NCBI RefSeq assembly: GCF_000378765.1
Contig: NZ_KB905342.1
Span: forward strand, 186,001-250,000
DNA from: Psychroflexus tropicus DSM 15496
Lineage (GTDB): Bacteria; Bacteroidota; Bacteroidia; Flavobacteriales; Flavobacteriaceae
DNA length: 64,000 nucleotides
Direction of reading: 5' to 3'
The translations under genes were made by a program, and so were the position numbers. The notes under the pieces are model-generated. The model made no database searches, was not told where the DNA came from, and worked only from the letters and a program-made list of their open reading frames with translations. Numbering within the stretch: the first letter of the stretch is position 1; each line of letters starts with the position of its first letter. Shown piece by piece: positions 63,240 to 64,000 of the stretch.

Positions 63240-64000
63240 TTAATTGTATTTAATTTTTCGTAAAATTCTCATATTGTCTTTTAACCTCTGATAAGCTTTT
63301 TGATGACTTTGATTTAGTAAAGGCTTTGCCTCTTCCAGCTTGCCTAATGAATTTTCGAAACCATTGAGGTAAGCAATAAGATAAATTGTTGAGAGATTCA
63401 CCATTTCGCTTTGTTCAGCATTGCTAAGATTCAATTTCTTTTTGAGCTTATGCAATAAACTATCGTTATGATTTAGATAATGTCTTAAGGTCTTTTGGTC
63501 AAACTGAGGGGCTTCAAATACCAATTTGGATTCTATATCATAATTCATATTGTCTCTAAAATTGATACTCACCTTTTCCAAGGGATAGTATTTAAATTTA
63601 TTCTGAAGACCGAGCTGAACATATTCCAAAATTTCAAACTTGTCCTCATCAAATTGAATTTCAACTTCATCTAAATCAGAATAAAACAATTTGACCTGTT
63701 CATTGATTAGTTGAATGTTGACTCGGGAATAAAAGGTTTTATCTCCAACTGTTTTGGGTTTAGCCGCCCAACAGAGGACAAAATACTCTTTAAAAACTTT
63801 ATATTGAGGGTTAAAATCTTTACTCTTTAATATAAAGTCGTGAAAGCCATCTAGGGTGAGTTCAATATTATTTTGGGAGTTCTGTTCTATCGCAGAAACT
63901 ATTTCTGAATTGATATCCTTGATTTCAATATCAAATACCTTTGGCTTGCTGATGCTACCTTCCCGCATAAATACAGTCCCTCCCCAGTACTTCCAGATAT
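63240..64000 (-). CDS. Hypothetical protein, probably cut by the window edge
   Basis: A soluble protein of mixed alpha/beta composition. The first in-window ATG is 63968 (242 residues), but the frame stays open to base 64000 and reads KYWGGTVFMREGS with coding-like GC content, so the true start may lie outside. The C-terminal third is helical (HYLNHNDSLLHKLKKKLNLS; AYQRLKDNMRILRKIKY). I recognise no family or active-site motif. Its tight coupling to the phosphatase downstream suggests a shared function. Confidence 0.6.
   Translation of the reverse strand, partial: IWKYWGGTVFMREGSISKPKVFDIEIKDINSEIVSAIEQNSQNNIELTLDGFHDFILKSKDFNPQYKVFKEYFVLCWAAKPKTVGDKTFYSRVNIQLINEQVKLFYSDLDEVEIQFDEDKFEILEYVQLGLQNKFKYYPLEKVSINFRDNMNYDIESKLVFEAPQFDQKTLRHYLNHNDSLLHKLKKKLNLSNAEQSEMVNLSTIYLIAYLNGFENSLGKLEEAKPLLNQSHQKAYQRLKDNMRILRKIKYN

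Noticed and set aside
1-64000. CRISPR arrays, integrases, insertion sequences, rRNA operons and riboswitches
   Set aside because: Looked for on both strands; no regularly spaced repeats, transposase-like frames, rRNA-like sequence or recognisable riboswitch were seen.

Overview
The window is a stretch of chromosome from a member of the Bacteroidota, most likely the family Flavobacteriaceae. It is AT-rich, densely packed and mostly housekeeping. Lineage markers include a PorP/SprF type IX secretion protein, large TonB-dependent receptors with N-terminal carboxypeptidase-regulatory-like domains, DUF6089, DUF4292 and DUF5689 proteins, a MoxR/Bat operon, and several TAnnTTTG -7 boxes, some preceded by TTG at 16-20 nt. 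There is no rRNA, prophage, insertion sequence or CRISPR array.

Layout. 1-4306 (minus): an exported M24 peptidase cut by the window edge, then clpX, clpP and tig. 4411-5408 (minus): a CPBP protease and a small 4-TM membrane protein. 5496-13095 (minus): two paralogous SGNH-hydrolase lipoproteins, a FadL/OmpP1 porin and a TonB-dependent receptor, possibly a lipid/ester utilisation locus. 13357-14841 (minus): alpha/beta hydrolase and pdxJ. 14921-22826 (plus): CBS protein, NAD kinase, DUF6089, uppS, bamA, two Skp/OmpH chaperones and murI, a cell-envelope operon. 22823-32463: porP/sprF, a NifU-like protein, lpxB, yicC-gmk-nadD, gpsA, an EamA transporter, pheS and small hypotheticals. 32509-42054: cvpA, then on the minus strand moxR, DUF58, a BatD-like protein, batA, batB, batC, batD and batE. 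42209-48470 (minus): flippase, dut, a sugar nucleotidyltransferase, a TPR protein, a DUF4292 lipoprotein and an EnvC-like activator.

48861-53351 (plus) holds the most unusual gene, a 1496-residue UvrA-family protein. It contains two UvrA-like units in tandem, lacks the UvrB-binding insertion, and has one ATPase module without a Walker A motif. It stands alone between a 13-bp perfect palindrome and a bidirectional terminator. 53477-58987 holds a TonB receptor and DUF5689 lipoprotein, divergent from an endonuclease/exonuclease/phosphatase lipoprotein. 59071-64000 holds a small membrane protein, a decayed tRNA-Arg(CCU) interrupted by a 26-nt hairpin, a small lipoprotein, tadA, dxs, a metallophosphatase and a hypothetical protein reaching the window edge.

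Several start codons were moved to internal ATG or GTG codons where the longest frame began at TTG or GTG, ran through a promoter box, or overlapped the upstream gene. In four cases (32463, 32509, 60432, 60732) the TAnnTTTG box lies only 3-5 nt before the ATG, which suggests leaderless or nearly leaderless transcripts.
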